Below, piece after piece: positions 17,279-27,080 of a stretch of 64,000 bases of DNA. The DNA lies in assembly GCA_963666475.2 (NCBI GenBank), contig CAXXJM010000001.1, positions 1,984,001 through 2,048,000 on the forward strand, read 5' to 3'. Source of the stretch: JBFHIZ01 sp963666475 (GTDB taxonomy: Bacteria > Bacillota > Clostridia > Lachnospirales > Lachnospiraceae). Each line of letters starts with the position of its first letter. The stretch's first letter is position 1. The translations under genes were made by a program, and so were the position numbers. Below the pieces are notes generated by a model. That model made no database searches, was not told where the DNA came from, and was given only the letters and a program-made list of their open reading frames with translations.

Positions 17279-17905
17279 CTACTTTTTTTGTTCCTGTTTT
17301 CTTCTCTTGATTACTTTAAGTCTGGTAAATTCTTCACGTTCTTTTTCTTCTAACGCATTGGTAATATCTTTTACCAATCCCTGATAATAAGGAATGGTGA
17401 TATTCTGAAGTGCGTTCGCTCTCTTTTGCGTTTTCTTGATATTGATCGCCAAACGATATGTGGCCGTTTCCACCGCCGATAACTGGATGGTAAGATCACG
17501 CACTTTAATAAAAGCTAGACGAGTTTTATCAAGCGACTCTTTGGTTCGATAAAAAGCATAAGTTGGTGTAGCAAGTGAATCTTTCGCTTCTACAATTGGT
17601 ATTTCAACGCCCATAATACTTCGAACTTTAACGGTCACCGATTGATCGACAGGAATCGTACTCGCTAATTTCTCTACATTACTAATTCCCATGTCAATAT
17701 TGGCTTCCTGAAGAACTGTATAGGCCATACGAAATGTTTCGTCAATCGTTGACTGTATCTCTTCCGCCTGTGAGGATAGCTGCATCATCTCTCGGATTAG
17801 AATGTTTCTTTTCTTATCCATAAGTTCATACCCTTGTTTTGATAGAGCTAATGAATTTTTAGCACGTATTAAATTTCCTTTGGTAGGAAAGGTATTTGGA
17901 TCCAT
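17279..17905 (-). CDS. V-type ATPase subunit D
   Basis: The product has 208 residues, a long coiled coil typical of the central rotor shaft. The start MDPNTFPTKGNLIRAK is diagnostic, as is the C-terminal NALEEKEREEFTRLKVIKRRKQ. It lies 21 nt after subunit B. With F it connects the A3B3 head to the membrane ring. AGAGGAG precedes the ATG at 17905. Confidence 0.95.
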   Translation of the reverse strand: MDPNTFPTKGNLIRAKNSLALSKQGYELMDKKRNILIREMMQLSSQAEEIQSTIDETFRMAYTVLQEANIDMGISNVEKLASTIPVDQSVTVKVRSIMGVEIPIVEAKDSLATPTYAFYRTKESLDKTRLAFIKVRDLTIQLSAVETATYRLAINIKKTQKRANALQNITIPYYQGLVKDITNALEEKEREEFTRLKVIKRRKQEQKK

Positions 17906-17926
17906 ACACTCATCTCCTCTTTATCT

Positions 17927-19294
17927 TTAATAGTATTTCTCAAGTATCTTCGTATCAATACGATCCAGTTCCTCCCTTGGAAGAAGGCGAACCAAATCCC
18001 ATCCAATTTGAAGTGTGTCTAAAATATCTCTATTTTCTGTCGCGCCCTGTCCAACATAACGTTGCTCGAACTCCGTACCAAACTCCAAATACTTTTTATC
18101 TACATCGGATAGTTCATCTTCTCCAATTACAGAAGCAAGCGATCTCGCTTCAGATACCTTTGCATACGCTGAAAACAACTGATTTGCAAGTCCTTGATGA
18201 TCATCCCTTGTGTATCCTTCTCCAATACCATCTTTCATAAGACGAGAAAGAGATGGAAGTACATTGATTGGCGGATATACATTCTGACTGTTCAAATGTC
18301 GATCTAATACAATCTGTCCTTCTGTAATATACCCTGTTAAGTCAGGAATAGGGTGTGTAACATCATCGTTTGGCATTGTCAGAATTGGAATCTGTGTAAC
18401 ACTTCCTTCTTGACCTGCCACAATTCCTGCACGTTCATAAAGTGTTGCAAGTTCGGAATATAAGTAGCCTGGATATCCTTTTCTTGATGGAATCTCGCCT
18501 TTAGAAGAAGATACCTCACGCATAGCTTCACAAAATGAAGTCATATCTGTAAGAATTACCAAAATATGCATTCCTTTTTCATATGCTAGATATTCTGCTG
18601 CCGTAAGTGCAAACTTTGGAGTAACCAAACGTTCAACCACTGGGTCGTTTGCCAAATTCAAAAACATCGTAACATGATCCGCCACACCACTTTCCGTAAA
18701 TGTTCTACGGAAGAAGTCCGCCACATCATTTTTTACTCCCATCGCCGCAAAAACAATTCCGAATTTTTCATTGTTCGCCCCACCTAAAGATGCTTGCTGT
18801 ACGATCTGCGCTGCAAGTTTATCATGAGGCAACCCATTCCCTGAGAATATTGGAAGTTTTTGTCCACGAATTAAAGTTGTCAAACCATCAATTGCAGATA
18901 TCCCTGTGTTGATATAGTTTCTTGGGTATTCTCTTGAACATGGATTTAATGGTAACCCGTTAATATTCAAAAACTTTTCTACATTTACAGTTCCAAGTCC
19001 ATCTATTGGATGTCCAATTCCATTAAAGGTTCTTCCTAAAATCTCTTCCGAAGCTCCAAGTTCCATTGGTTTTCCGGTGAGTCTGGTATGTGCATTTTTC
19101 AGTGAGAGACCTGACGAACCTTCAAAAACCTGAATAATTGCTTTATCCTCATAAAGCTCAATAATTCTTCCCGTTCTAGGCTTTTCACCTTCTACTTTGA
19201 GTTCTACGATTTCTTCATAAAAGGCATTTTTTACACCCTCTAAGGCAACAAGAGGTCCGTTGATCTCACTTAATCCTAAATATTCAATAGCCAT
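17927..19294 (-). CDS. V-type ATPase subunit B (non-catalytic)
   Basis: The product has 455 residues from the ATG at 19294, which is preceded by GGAG; an ATG 12 nt upstream overlaps that site. It is the regulatory subunit alternating with A in the head. The Walker A motif is degenerate as expected (PIFSGNGLPHDK), and the arginine finger region SSRLMKDGIGEGYTRDDH is close to family consensus (LSRLM). It is 49 nt downstream of subunit A. Confidence 0.96.
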   Translation of the reverse strand: MAIEYLGLSEINGPLVALEGVKNAFYEEIVELKVEGEKPRTGRIIELYEDKAIIQVFEGSSGLSLKNAHTRLTGKPMELGASEEILGRTFNGIGHPIDGLGTVNVEKFLNINGLPLNPCSREYPRNYINTGISAIDGLTTLIRGQKLPIFSGNGLPHDKLAAQIVQQASLGGANNEKFGIVFAAMGVKNDVADFFRRTFTESGVADHVTMFLNLANDPVVERLVTPKFALTAAEYLAYEKGMHILVILTDMTSFCEAMREVSSSKGEIPSRKGYPGYLYSELATLYERAGIVAGQEGSVTQIPILTMPNDDVTHPIPDLTGYITEGQIVLDRHLNSQNVYPPINVLPSLSRLMKDGIGEGYTRDDHQGLANQLFSAYAKVSEARSLASVIGEDELSDVDKKYLEFGTEFEQRYVGQGATENRDILDTLQIGWDLVRLLPREELDRIDTKILEKYY

Positions 19295-19343
19295 ATAAAT
19301 CTCCATTCTTTCTTAGCCCCAAAAATTCGGGCGAAAGCTTATG

Positions 19344-21113
19344 TTAATTAGTCCGTATGATATTATCGTAAAATGCGTCAATATCTTCATAGTATTTGTC
19401 TAGTAACTCCAAGTGATCATTCGGTACATCGTATTTAATAGAAATCACTCGCTCAAAAATATCGCTCTTTTTGAGAATTGAAACTGGATGTCCCAATGTT
19501 ACCAAAGCTTTGGATCTTGCAAATAAATACAAAATAATGTCCATCATTTTAAATTGTTTTTCAAGTGAAACCGCAGTATCATCCTTGTGGAAAGAATTCT
19601 GTTGCAAAAATCCCAGACGGATAATTCTTGAAATTTCAATGATTAACTTCTGATCATCAGGTAATACATCACTACCAATCAGTTTTACAATCTCCATTAA
19701 TTTACTTTCCTGATTCAACAATGCAACGATTTTACCACGTGCATCAATGAATTTTTTATCAACATTCTGATTGTACCAGGTAGCAAGCTCGTTTACGGAC
19801 TCACTGTAGCTTTCTGTCCAGTTGATTGCTGGAAAGTGTCTTGCATAAGCCAGCTTTTTATCCAGTCCCCAAAAGCATCGAACAAATCTCTTCGTGTTTT
19901 GTGTTACTGGTTCTGAAAAGTCTCCACCTTGAGGTGATACTGCTCCGATAATTGAAACCGAGCCCTCTTTTCCACATAACGTCTGCATCATTCCTGCACG
20001 TTCATAGAAAGCTGATAGTCTTGATGCAAGATATGCTGGAAATCCTTCTTCCGCAGGCATTTCTTCCAAACGTCCTGAAAGTTCTCGAAGTGCTTCTGCC
20101 CATCTTGAGGTAGAGTCCGCCATGATTGCTACATCATATCCCATATCACGATAATATTCTGCCAAAGTAATTCCTGTATAAATCGACGCTTCTCTAGCTG
20201 CAACTGGCATATTTGAAGTGTTTGCAATAAGGAGCGTTCTTTCCATCAATTTATTTCCTGTCTGAGGATCTTCTAATTTTGCAAAATCCTCAAGAACCTC
20301 GGTCATTTCATTTCCACGCTCTCCACATCCAATGTAGATAATTACATGGGCATTCGACCATTTAGCAATCTGATGCTGTGTAACCGTTTTTCCGGTACCA
20401 AATCCACCCGGAATGGCTGCTGTTCCACCTTTGGCAATTGGAAATAATGTATCTAAAATACGTTGTCCGGTAACAAGAGGCGTATTTGGTGAGAATCTTT
20501 GTTCCGTTGGTCTTGGAATACGAATTGGCCATTTTTGTGTAAGCGTTAACGAAGTTTTTGTACCGTCTGGTAAAATCAGCACGACCAGTTCATCGTTTAC
20601 GGTGTACTCTCCATCTGGCATAACCGATTCTACGATTCCTTCCTTAATATAAGGTGAAACCATGGAACGATGGATAATAGATGCTGTCTCCTGGCATTCC
20701 GCAATGACCATTCCTCCACGAATCGTTTGGCCCACGTCTACCTTCATTGTTACGTTCCATTTTCTTTCTTGGTCCAAAGTTTCAACGTTAACACCTCTGG
20801 ATATGTATTTTCCAGATGAATTTTTAATTTCTTGAAGTGGTCTTTCAATTCCATCAAAAATGTTATTGAGCAGGCCCGGTCCAAGTGTCACACTAATTGC
20901 ATCACCAGTAGAGAACACTTCGTCCCCTGGTTTTAATCCACTTGTTTCTTCATATACCTGCATGGTAATATACTCGCTGGAAAGCCCGATTACTTCACCA
21001 ATCAAGCGTTCTTTGCCAACATATACCATTTCAGACATTCGAAAATCAACATCACCTTTTACATAGACAATTGGTCCATTGATTCCATATATACTTCCTA
21101 CTTTTTCTGCCAT
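19344..21113 (-). CDS. V-type ATPase subunit A (catalytic)
   Basis: The product has 589 residues, the normal length. Walker A is GGFGTGKTVTQ near residue 235, the catalytic Glu is in GCGERGNEMTEV, and Walker B is VAIMADSTSRWAEALRE. The large non-homologous insertion typical of A subunits lies before the nucleotide-binding domain. In anaerobic Firmicutes this enzyme couples ATP to H+ or Na+ transport at the cytoplasmic membrane; the direction is not visible from sequence. Confidence 0.97.
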   Translation of the reverse strand: MAEKVGSIYGINGPIVYVKGDVDFRMSEMVYVGKERLIGEVIGLSSEYITMQVYEETSGLKPGDEVFSTGDAISVTLGPGLLNNIFDGIERPLQEIKNSSGKYISRGVNVETLDQERKWNVTMKVDVGQTIRGGMVIAECQETASIIHRSMVSPYIKEGIVESVMPDGEYTVNDELVVLILPDGTKTSLTLTQKWPIRIPRPTEQRFSPNTPLVTGQRILDTLFPIAKGGTAAIPGGFGTGKTVTQHQIAKWSNAHVIIYIGCGERGNEMTEVLEDFAKLEDPQTGNKLMERTLLIANTSNMPVAAREASIYTGITLAEYYRDMGYDVAIMADSTSRWAEALRELSGRLEEMPAEEGFPAYLASRLSAFYERAGMMQTLCGKEGSVSIIGAVSPQGGDFSEPVTQNTKRFVRCFWGLDKKLAYARHFPAINWTESYSESVNELATWYNQNVDKKFIDARGKIVALLNQESKLMEIVKLIGSDVLPDDQKLIIEISRIIRLGFLQQNSFHKDDTAVSLEKQFKMMDIILYLFARSKALVTLGHPVSILKKSDIFERVISIKYDVPNDHLELLDKYYEDIDAFYDNIIRTN

Positions 21114-21125
21114 AACTAAGCCTTT

Positions 21126-21707
21126 CTATGCATTTAGATCTTTAAACACAAACTCATTTTTTGTTTCATCAATAAATGTCTTATACGAATCGTCAATCAA
21201 AATATTTTTTGAACGAATAACAGCACGAATTCCTCCAATAAACTCCATCGTTGAAATTTGCGGGGTAATATTCGTACGATTACTGATTGCTGGAACCAAG
21301 TCTTTATCTGAAGGATCCACATAAATAATCATATCATCGCCAGCCGCAAACGCATCTGCCTCTTGAATCTTTTCACATAAATAGTCAAGATAAGTAGGTT
21401 CCGATTTTTGCTTTATCAACTCTGCTTTTACAGCTTCAAACAAGTTATCTTTCAGCTCTTTTTCTTTTTGAGAAAGTCTTTTCTTATATTCCAAGTCACG
21501 AGCAAGAAGTTCACGATTCATTTCGCGTTTTGCTGCTGCCATTTCTACTTTAATTTCAGCTTCCACTGCCGCATCTTTTTCTTTCACGTGTTCCTGGAAT
21601 TCTCTCTCAATTGCAGCAACGTACTCTGCAAAGATTTTGTCTGATTCTTCTTTTGCATTATTCACTGTTGCGTCTCTAAAATGAGATAATTTTTCTTCTA
21701 ATGTCAT
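21126..21707 (-). CDS. V-type ATPase subunit E (peripheral stalk)
   Basis: The product has 193 residues: a long charged N-terminal coiled coil (about residues 1-100, rich in K, E, A) and a compact C-terminal part ending VFKDLNA, as in AtpE/NtpE. It pairs with the 102-residue G-like subunit at 25542 to form the peripheral stalk. Spacing to subunit A is 12 nt. Confidence 0.88.
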   Translation of the reverse strand: MTLEEKLSHFRDATVNNAKEESDKIFAEYVAAIEREFQEHVKEKDAAVEAEIKVEMAAAKREMNRELLARDLEYKKRLSQKEKELKDNLFEAVKAELIKQKSEPTYLDYLCEKIQEADAFAAGDDMIIYVDPSDKDLVPAISNRTNITPQISTMEFIGGIRAVIRSKNILIDDSYKTFIDETKNEFVFKDLNA

Positions 21708-21726
21708 GCTTTTTCTCCATATAACT

Positions 21727-22035
21727 CTAAAGTTTCAATCCAATTGCCTCGCTTACATAGGCGGTAATAAAATCTGGTCGTCTTCCAGTTCCATGTCGAT
21801 CCGGAATTTCAATAATAATTGGCATCGTCGTATTTACACGAAAATCCTGTACCATAGCTGGAAAATCCCTACCAAATTTTTCCGTAAGCAAAATAATGCC
21901 ATTTTCTTTATCGGCAATTGCTTTTTCTAAAGCCTGTCTTAGTTCTTCTTGTTCGTGGACAACGACACCTTCGATTCCTGCGAACCGCATTCCTGTTAAC
22001 GTATCGATATTGTCACTAATTAAATACGTTTTCAT
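21727..22035 (-). CDS. V-type ATPase subunit F
   Basis: The product has 102 residues with the family start MKTYLISDNIDTLTGMRFAGI and a Rossmann-like fold (GIILLTEKFG, MPIIIEIPDRHG). The ATG at 22035 is chosen because AGAAGGG lies six bases upstream; a TTG six bases earlier is less likely. F binds D in the central stalk and can regulate hydrolysis. Confidence 0.92.
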   Translation of the reverse strand: MKTYLISDNIDTLTGMRFAGIEGVVVHEQEELRQALEKAIADKENGIILLTEKFGRDFPAMVQDFRVNTTMPIIIEIPDRHGTGRRPDFITAYVSEAIGLKL

Positions 22036-22050
22036 ATGCAACCCTTCTTC

Positions 22051-22488
22051 TTATAAACGTCCTAAAATCATAAAAGAAATAATCAATCCGTACAAAGCAA
22101 TACCTTCTGCAAGACCAAGGAAAATCAATGATTTACCAAAGATTGAAGAATCTTCACTAATTGCACCAAGCGCTGCGCTTGCTGCACTTGCTACAGCTAC
22201 ACCACCACCAATACCAGATAGCCCAGTTGCAAGAGCTGCTGCCAAATAACCAAACCCCGTTGTGTTTGATGCGACTGCAGTTGCTGCTTCTGCTGCGTGT
22301 GCTGTTGTTCCATTTGCTAACATAAGGATTGTACTTACTAGCATTGTTCCAAAGAATAAGAAACAATTGTATGCTAATGACGTTTTAAAACGACCTTTTG
22401 TCTGTTCCCCTTTTAAGAATACTCCAAAAGGTACAATAATGCTTAATACTAATGCTACTACTAAAATAATTTCTACTCCTAAATTCAT
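22051..22488 (-). CDS. V-type ATPase subunit K (membrane ring, proteolipid)
   Basis: The product has 145 residues with four membrane segments (about 5-25, 38-58, 78-103 and 118-143), a duplicated hairpin. Only the C-terminal hairpin has the ion-binding carboxylate (Glu in GLAEGIALYG); the N-terminal hairpin has no acidic membrane residue, as in NtpK of Enterococcus. The glutamine used for sodium binding in NtpK helix 3 is not evident in GIGGGVAVASAAS, so the coupling ion is open. A Ala/Thr-rich loop (TTAHAAEAATAVASN) separates the hairpins. Confidence 0.93.
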   Translation of the reverse strand: MNLGVEIILVVALVLSIIVPFGVFLKGEQTKGRFKTSLAYNCFLFFGTMLVSTILMLANGTTAHAAEAATAVASNTTGFGYLAAALATGLSGIGGGVAVASAASAALGAISEDSSIFGKSLIFLGLAEGIALYGLIISFMILGRL

Positions 22489-22535
22489 GATTTTTCCTCC
22501 ATGGTTTTTATAATATGTATCATTCTATATCAGGC

Positions 22536-24479
22536 TTATGACGATGTGTTTCTTCCTCTTAGTGAAGAAATAAATTTTTTGCCTGTTCCGTGATAGAATC
22601 TTGAGAACATTTCATAATACTCAAGACGCAATACCTGAATTCCAACGATCAGGCCTTCTAATCCCATTACAAATATATTTCCAATGATTACAACCAAGAT
22701 GTTCGGGTGTCCCGACTCAATGTTTGCAAGCATTAAAACAACTTCCATCATTGCTGCATGACTTACTGCAAATGCACCTATTCGAACAAAGGATAAGGTG
22801 TTTGAAAAATAACTAAGTAAGACTTCAAACAATTCAAAGAATTGTTGTGTTAAAAACATTCCGATTCCATCTTCAAAGATGTGCTCTTCCTTTTTGATGA
22901 TTCGTACGAGTGGCTCTTTGATTACAATTAAAATTAAAGGAATGATGAACATTACAAGCAATACAACTTTTGCTGGCAAACTTTTCCCAGTGATAAACAA
23001 AAGCAACACGGTAAACAGGGAACCGTAGAATACAAGTCCTGCTATCGAACTCTTGTCTAAAAGTGCATTTTCATAGTCCTTCGAGCGAAATCCATTGATG
23101 ATATTTAACACCATTGCTCCAATAATTAAGACCATCCCAAATCCAATGGCATATACAAAGACTGAATTCATGCTACCCACGACTGGAAGCTGTGTCATAC
23201 TTTCTATTGGCCTAAGCCATATAGCATCGATCCAATTTTCAAAACCAAATACACTACCGAATAGCAACCCAAATATGGAGGAAAAAACTCCTGCGCTTAC
23301 AAGAATTGCACCCAATTTTATTTTTTTGAATTTGTAAATCAGTGCTCCAAGGATCAATAAGCAAATTCCTTGTCCGAGATCACCAAACATAGCTCCGAAA
23401 ATAAAGGAATAGGTAATTGCAATCAATGGGGTAGGATCTATTTCATTATATGCGGGAAGACCATACATTTCTGTAAACATCTCAAATGGCTTCACGATTC
23501 CTGGATTTTTCAGTTTTGTCGGTGGCTTACTGGATATGTTTTCTTCTTCACGTTCTGTGATTAAAAATACCAAATCATCTTGTTCTACTTCATCTTTTAA
23601 TTTGTTCATATCTTTTACAGAAATCCATCCACAAATAATGTAAAATTCAGATTTATTCTTTCCCGAATCTGTTGCTGCCGCAAGCTTACGAACATCAAAA
23701 TTGGTTACTACCGTCTCAAAAACTTTCTTTGCTCCAAGTATGACCTCTGCGTCACCATTCATCTCATCCAAAAAGATCTTCTTACTTGCCTCGACATTGG
23801 CCATGAGATGATTTTTTTCTTTCATCAATTCCTCATATGCCTCTTCTGGCGTACCATTGTATTGATCCGGAATAAAATTTCGTTCGAAATGCAAAGATGA
23901 AAACATTGCATCAATCTTTGATTTTGAGGTCAATGGTACAAAATAAACGCCCCATACGAAATCATCGTTCTGTGAACATTCAAAGAAAAAGGTTTCTTCA
24001 TTTTCATACACATAATCGTGAAATTTCTTATAATATTCTTTTGGAATTCTTCCAAATCGATAATGTATAAATTTAAAATCCAACAAGGAAGAAAGATCAT
24101 ATGGTATCTGTCGATACGGTTCAATCGTCTCAATGGCTTCTTCCAAACGTGTCTCTCGATCGCGTAATTTTGCAAGTGCCTCATCGGAAATACAACATAG
24201 TGCATCCAATCGGTCGACCAATTCAATGGCTTCTTCCAAAGACAAGTCCTTGGGGTTTAATTCGTCATTATGATTGATCAGATTGTTGATTCGATTTGCT
24301 TTTTCAAGGTACGTTTTATATGGATTTTCTTCTACAAAAGCACTTAATCCTTGGACTTCTTTTAGCTCATTTAGAGCATTTTCCAAATGGATTTCATATC
24401 TCGATAAGTAATTATCTACTACGCGGTCGATATCTTCTTTTGGCCCCGTAATACTAAAAAACTTCATTTTTTCTATCAA
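22536..24479 (-). CDS. V-type ATPase subunit I (membrane stator, a-subunit)
   Basis: About 647 residues. The N-terminal ~330 residues form the cytoplasmic stalk-binding domain, the C-terminal half has seven to eight membrane segments, with the conserved arginine region near FVRIGAFAVSHAAMM. Start: no ATG has good spacing; TTG at 24479 lies eight bases after AGAAGGGAG and gives the family-like LIEKMKFFSITG. GTG at 24488 is too close to the site and ATG at 24467 is farther. It carries the ion half-channels next to the K ring. Confidence 0.92.
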   Translation of the reverse strand: MIEKMKFFSITGPKEDIDRVVDNYLSRYEIHLENALNELKEVQGLSAFVEENPYKTYLEKANRINNLINHNDELNPKDLSLEEAIELVDRLDALCCISDEALAKLRDRETRLEEAIETIEPYRQIPYDLSSLLDFKFIHYRFGRIPKEYYKKFHDYVYENEETFFFECSQNDDFVWGVYFVPLTSKSKIDAMFSSLHFERNFIPDQYNGTPEEAYEELMKEKNHLMANVEASKKIFLDEMNGDAEVILGAKKVFETVVTNFDVRKLAAATDSGKNKSEFYIICGWISVKDMNKLKDEVEQDDLVFLITEREEENISSKPPTKLKNPGIVKPFEMFTEMYGLPAYNEIDPTPLIAITYSFIFGAMFGDLGQGICLLILGALIYKFKKIKLGAILVSAGVFSSIFGLLFGSVFGFENWIDAIWLRPIESMTQLPVVGSMNSVFVYAIGFGMVLIIGAMVLNIINGFRSKDYENALLDKSSIAGLVFYGSLFTVLLLFITGKSLPAKVVLLVMFIIPLILIVIKEPLVRIIKKEEHIFEDGIGMFLTQQFFELFEVLLSYFSNTLSFVRIGAFAVSHAAMMEVVLMLANIESGHPNILVVIIGNIFVMGLEGLIVGIQVLRLEYYEMFSRFYHGTGKKFISSLRGRNTSS

Positions 24480-24499
24480 CGTCTGCACTCCCTTCTAGA

Positions 24500-25540
24500 T
24501 TAGGTTCTTCTTACATGCTCCATCGTTCTTTGTGCATCCACTCGGTAACGAACGCTTTCTATAGTCACAATTAAACGACTGATTTCATGTTCCTTATGAT
24601 ATATGTAAGAATATAATATTGACATAGAATAGGGATTCGTCCTTGCATCCTTTAAAAGCGTTCTTTTCAATATTTCACGGTACATGACTTCCAAAGTACT
24701 GGTACTAAGTTCTTCATACCGTTTTCCATAGTATGTTTCTTTCAAAAGCTGATCAAATGCTTTCATATCCTCTGCTTCGACAAACTTCTTAATATCACTT
24801 TTTTTGATTCGATAATTAAGCGGAATAATTAATGAATAGATTTCAAATGAATTCAATCGATAATAATGTTTAGCTCGAAAAATAAAATTCAAATTCAGCA
24901 TGTCAAATTTCGTACCAAACTCTTTTTGTAATAAGGCACAGTCCTTACGATCCAGGTATTTCTTTTTTTCCTTCCACAATCTGGTAAAGTGAAACATATC
25001 CAGTGCTTGTTCATAATCACGTAATTCATGACGCTCTGACTGTTCAATTAAGTGTAGCGGGCGATAGAAGATTGTGTCTTTTAAAGCTTCTATTAAATCC
25101 TTCATTTCTTTTATTCCACGTAGGGCTTCCACCTGAAATGAAGCGTGCTTATCAAAAAAACCTTTGTAAACCAGCGAACTGTCCTGAATGCTTCCATAAG
25201 CAAAAATGTCTGTCATACAACTTTTTAACAATTTGATTTCAAATCGCTCCGCATAAATTCTTAAAAATTTACGCTGACTTGCATTTGCAAAGCAAAATAA
25301 TGCATCAAAATCACGATAGGACGCAGAAGAAATCAACTTTTCAAGCTCTCCTCTATGTACCTCCTGCTCATTTACATCATGAAGGATTTTTTCATATCCA
25401 GGTTTATTCTTTAAATATCCAGCGATTTCACTCACACTATGAAAACCAGCAAGCTCCTGATATTCGTCATCAGTAAGAAGCCTACTTTTCATAGCTCTTA
25501 TTTTTGTAGCGATACCACTATATGCAAGTAAGGTACTCAT
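24500..25540 (-). CDS. V-type ATPase subunit C
   Basis: The product has 346 residues from the ATG at 25540, preceded by AGAGGA. The start MSTLLAYSGIATKIRAMKSRLL is typical of NtpC/AtpC, the socket joining the D/F shaft to the K ring. The rest is helical. The start overlaps the end of the upstream G-like gene by spacing of one base, which suggests coupling. Confidence 0.92.
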   Translation of the reverse strand: MSTLLAYSGIATKIRAMKSRLLTDDEYQELAGFHSVSEIAGYLKNKPGYEKILHDVNEQEVHRGELEKLISSASYRDFDALFCFANASQRKFLRIYAERFEIKLLKSCMTDIFAYGSIQDSSLVYKGFFDKHASFQVEALRGIKEMKDLIEALKDTIFYRPLHLIEQSERHELRDYEQALDMFHFTRLWKEKKKYLDRKDCALLQKEFGTKFDMLNLNFIFRAKHYYRLNSFEIYSLIIPLNYRIKKSDIKKFVEAEDMKAFDQLLKETYYGKRYEELSTSTLEVMYREILKRTLLKDARTNPYSMSILYSYIYHKEHEISRLIVTIESVRYRVDAQRTMEHVRRT

Positions 25541-25541
25541 A

Positions 25542-25850
25542 CTAATTCCTCTTTTCGCTAATGATCTCTTGTACACGTTCCGCTATGTGATTCTGATAAT
25601 AATCAACAAGGCTACTGATTTCACGTACAACCTTCTCCAATTCTTTTTTTCTCTCTGCTTCTAGTTGATCTCTAAGTTCTTGCTTCATTTGTTTTAACTG
25701 ATTTTCTTTTCTAACATCAGCATCCAAATCGTATTGTTCCATTTTTCTTTTATGCTTTTCTGCTATGGCATGTTGCTCTTTCTTGCTTTCTTCGAGCGTA
25801 GAAATCGCTTCCTTCTCAATTTTTGCCAATTGATCGATAATGGTTTCCAT
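25542..25850 (-). CDS. V-type ATPase subunit G/H-like coiled coil
   Basis: The product has 102 residues, nearly all predicted coiled coil (MEQYDLDADVRKENQLKQMKQ). Length and position at the head of the operon match the subunit G/AtpH partner of E. Sequence alone is weakly diagnostic because coiled coils look alike, but the operon context makes the assignment likely. Confidence 0.8.
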   Translation of the reverse strand: METIIDQLAKIEKEAISTLEESKKEQHAIAEKHKRKMEQYDLDADVRKENQLKQMKQELRDQLEAERKKELEKVVREISSLVDYYQNHIAERVQEIISEKRN

Positions 25851-25890
25851 AATTATTCTTACCTTTCTTACAGATCTATATTTTTTCTAC

Positions 25891-25924
25891 AAAAAATTCT
25901 CTATCCAATATGGCAGAGAATTTT
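25891..25924 (-). terminator. hairpin in the V-ATPase leader (terminator or attenuator)
   Basis: On the minus strand AAAATTCTCT pairs with AGAGAATTTT around a 12-nt loop and continues into a T-tract. It lies between the predicted promoter (25967-25994) and the first ATPase gene (25850). It could end HAD transcription or attenuate the ATPase operon. Confidence 0.55.
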
Positions 25925-25966
25925 CTGTCTGTATATACATTCCTTATGAATTTCCTTATTACATTA

Positions 25967-25994
25967 AGTATAGCACTAATTGTTTTTTTTTCAA
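25967..25994 (-). promoter_or_regulatory. predicted promoter of the V-ATPase operon
   Basis: TTGAAA (25994-25989), a 16-nt spacer and TATACT (25972-25967) on the minus strand, 117 nt before the first start codon and just after the HAD stop codon. Confidence 0.55.
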
Positions 25995-26001
25995 TGCAAT
26001 T

Positions 26002-26790
26002 TCAGCAGAGAAGTGTTTTCAAGACTTCCAGAACACCGTTATTCACGTTAGAACCGCAAATATTTTTCGCTTTAACTTTTACTTCAGACCTTGCGTTTTC
26101 CACCGCATAGCTTTCTTCTGCTTCAGCAAGCATCCCCAAATCATTACAATTATCGCCAAAAGCCATGGTCTCGTATCTTGAAATACCTAAAAGCGAATGC
26201 ATTTTTCGGATTGCATGTCCCTTATCTGCTCCATTTCCTACCAAATCAAGCCATGACGGTCCAGCAATCATCGGATTTGCAATTTCTTGAAATTGTTCAA
26301 TGATAGGTTGTGCAATTTCTTGAATCCGATTTGCCTTATATAAAGAAATCTTCAAAAAATCTCCCGAAAGCGAAAGAACATCATCAACCCCTTCTACAAT
26401 ATTGTGGTACCCATAAATCATATGACGATAAAGGTCTTCATTCATGCCTTCAATATATATTTTCTCTTTTTTGGACGCAATAATACTAGTATTCGGGATA
26501 TCCCGAACACGTATTACAAAGTTCTCCGCGATACTTCGTTCCAACTCGACAGAATCAATCTCTTGACCTCGATACATAATATAGGCCCCATTCTCCGCAG
26601 CAAAGTAAATTTCATCCTTTACTGGTTCAAACAAACTCTGCAAGCTCGCCATAGATCTTCCACTTGCAGCCATAAAAACGATTCCGTTTTCTTTCAATTT
26701 ACGAATCACCTGAAATAATTCCGGATTAATTTCCATTGTGCCATCTGGCAACAATGTACCATCAACATCAGAAGCAACTAAACGAATCAT
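26002..26790 (-). CDS. Cof-type HAD-IIB family phosphatase
   Basis: The product has 262 residues. Motif I is ASDVDGTLLP (nucleophile and acid Asp near residue 8), motif II is MAASGRSM, the Lys of motif III is in GADKGHAIRK and motif IV is AFGDNCNDLGML. The C2 cap lies between II and III. The family dephosphorylates sugar phosphates and cofactors; substrate cannot be told. It is upstream of the V-ATPase operon, apparently separate from it. Confidence 0.9.
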   Translation of the reverse strand: MIRLVASDVDGTLLPDGTMEINPELFQVIRKLKENGIVFMAASGRSMASLQSLFEPVKDEIYFAAENGAYIMYRGQEIDSVELERSIAENFVIRVRDIPNTSIIASKKEKIYIEGMNEDLYRHMIYGYHNIVEGVDDVLSLSGDFLKISLYKANRIQEIAQPIIEQFQEIANPMIAGPSWLDLVGNGADKGHAIRKMHSLLGISRYETMAFGDNCNDLGMLAEAEESYAVENARSEVKVKAKNICGSNVNNGVLEVLKTLLC

Positions 26791-26831
26791 GCAAAACTCT
26801 TCTTTCTGTCAAATATTCTTTATATATCTCT

Positions 26832-26860
26832 GACTTTTTGTTTATTATTTCCAAAAAGTC
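26832..26860. repeat. inverted repeat in the gap between DUF4956 and HAD genes
   Basis: GACTTTTTG (26832-26840) and CAAAAAGTC (26852-26860) form a perfect 9-bp inverted repeat with an 11-nt loop. No T-tract follows directly on either strand. The rest of 26791-27080 is AT-rich and holds no gene that I can support. Confidence 0.4.
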
Positions 26861-27080
26861 ATTTATATTTTTATTCTACTCTTATTTTTTCATTGATTAA
26901 ATGGTAATATTGTGAGAAAAAAGTCTTAAATAAATATAAAAATATTATAAACTGACGATTCCTTGAATATATATACAAAAAAAATGCAAAAAAACATCCA
27001 AATATTTTTTCTTCAAACGACAATTCTTTTCGCTTCAGAGTTTGGTGTTTTCTTGCACTTTCTTCTTATTAATATGAAAC

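Noticed and set aside
26832..26860. Terminator for the HAD or DUF4956 transcript
   Set aside because: The 9-bp stem has no adjacent T-tract on either strand, so it is listed only as an inverted repeat.
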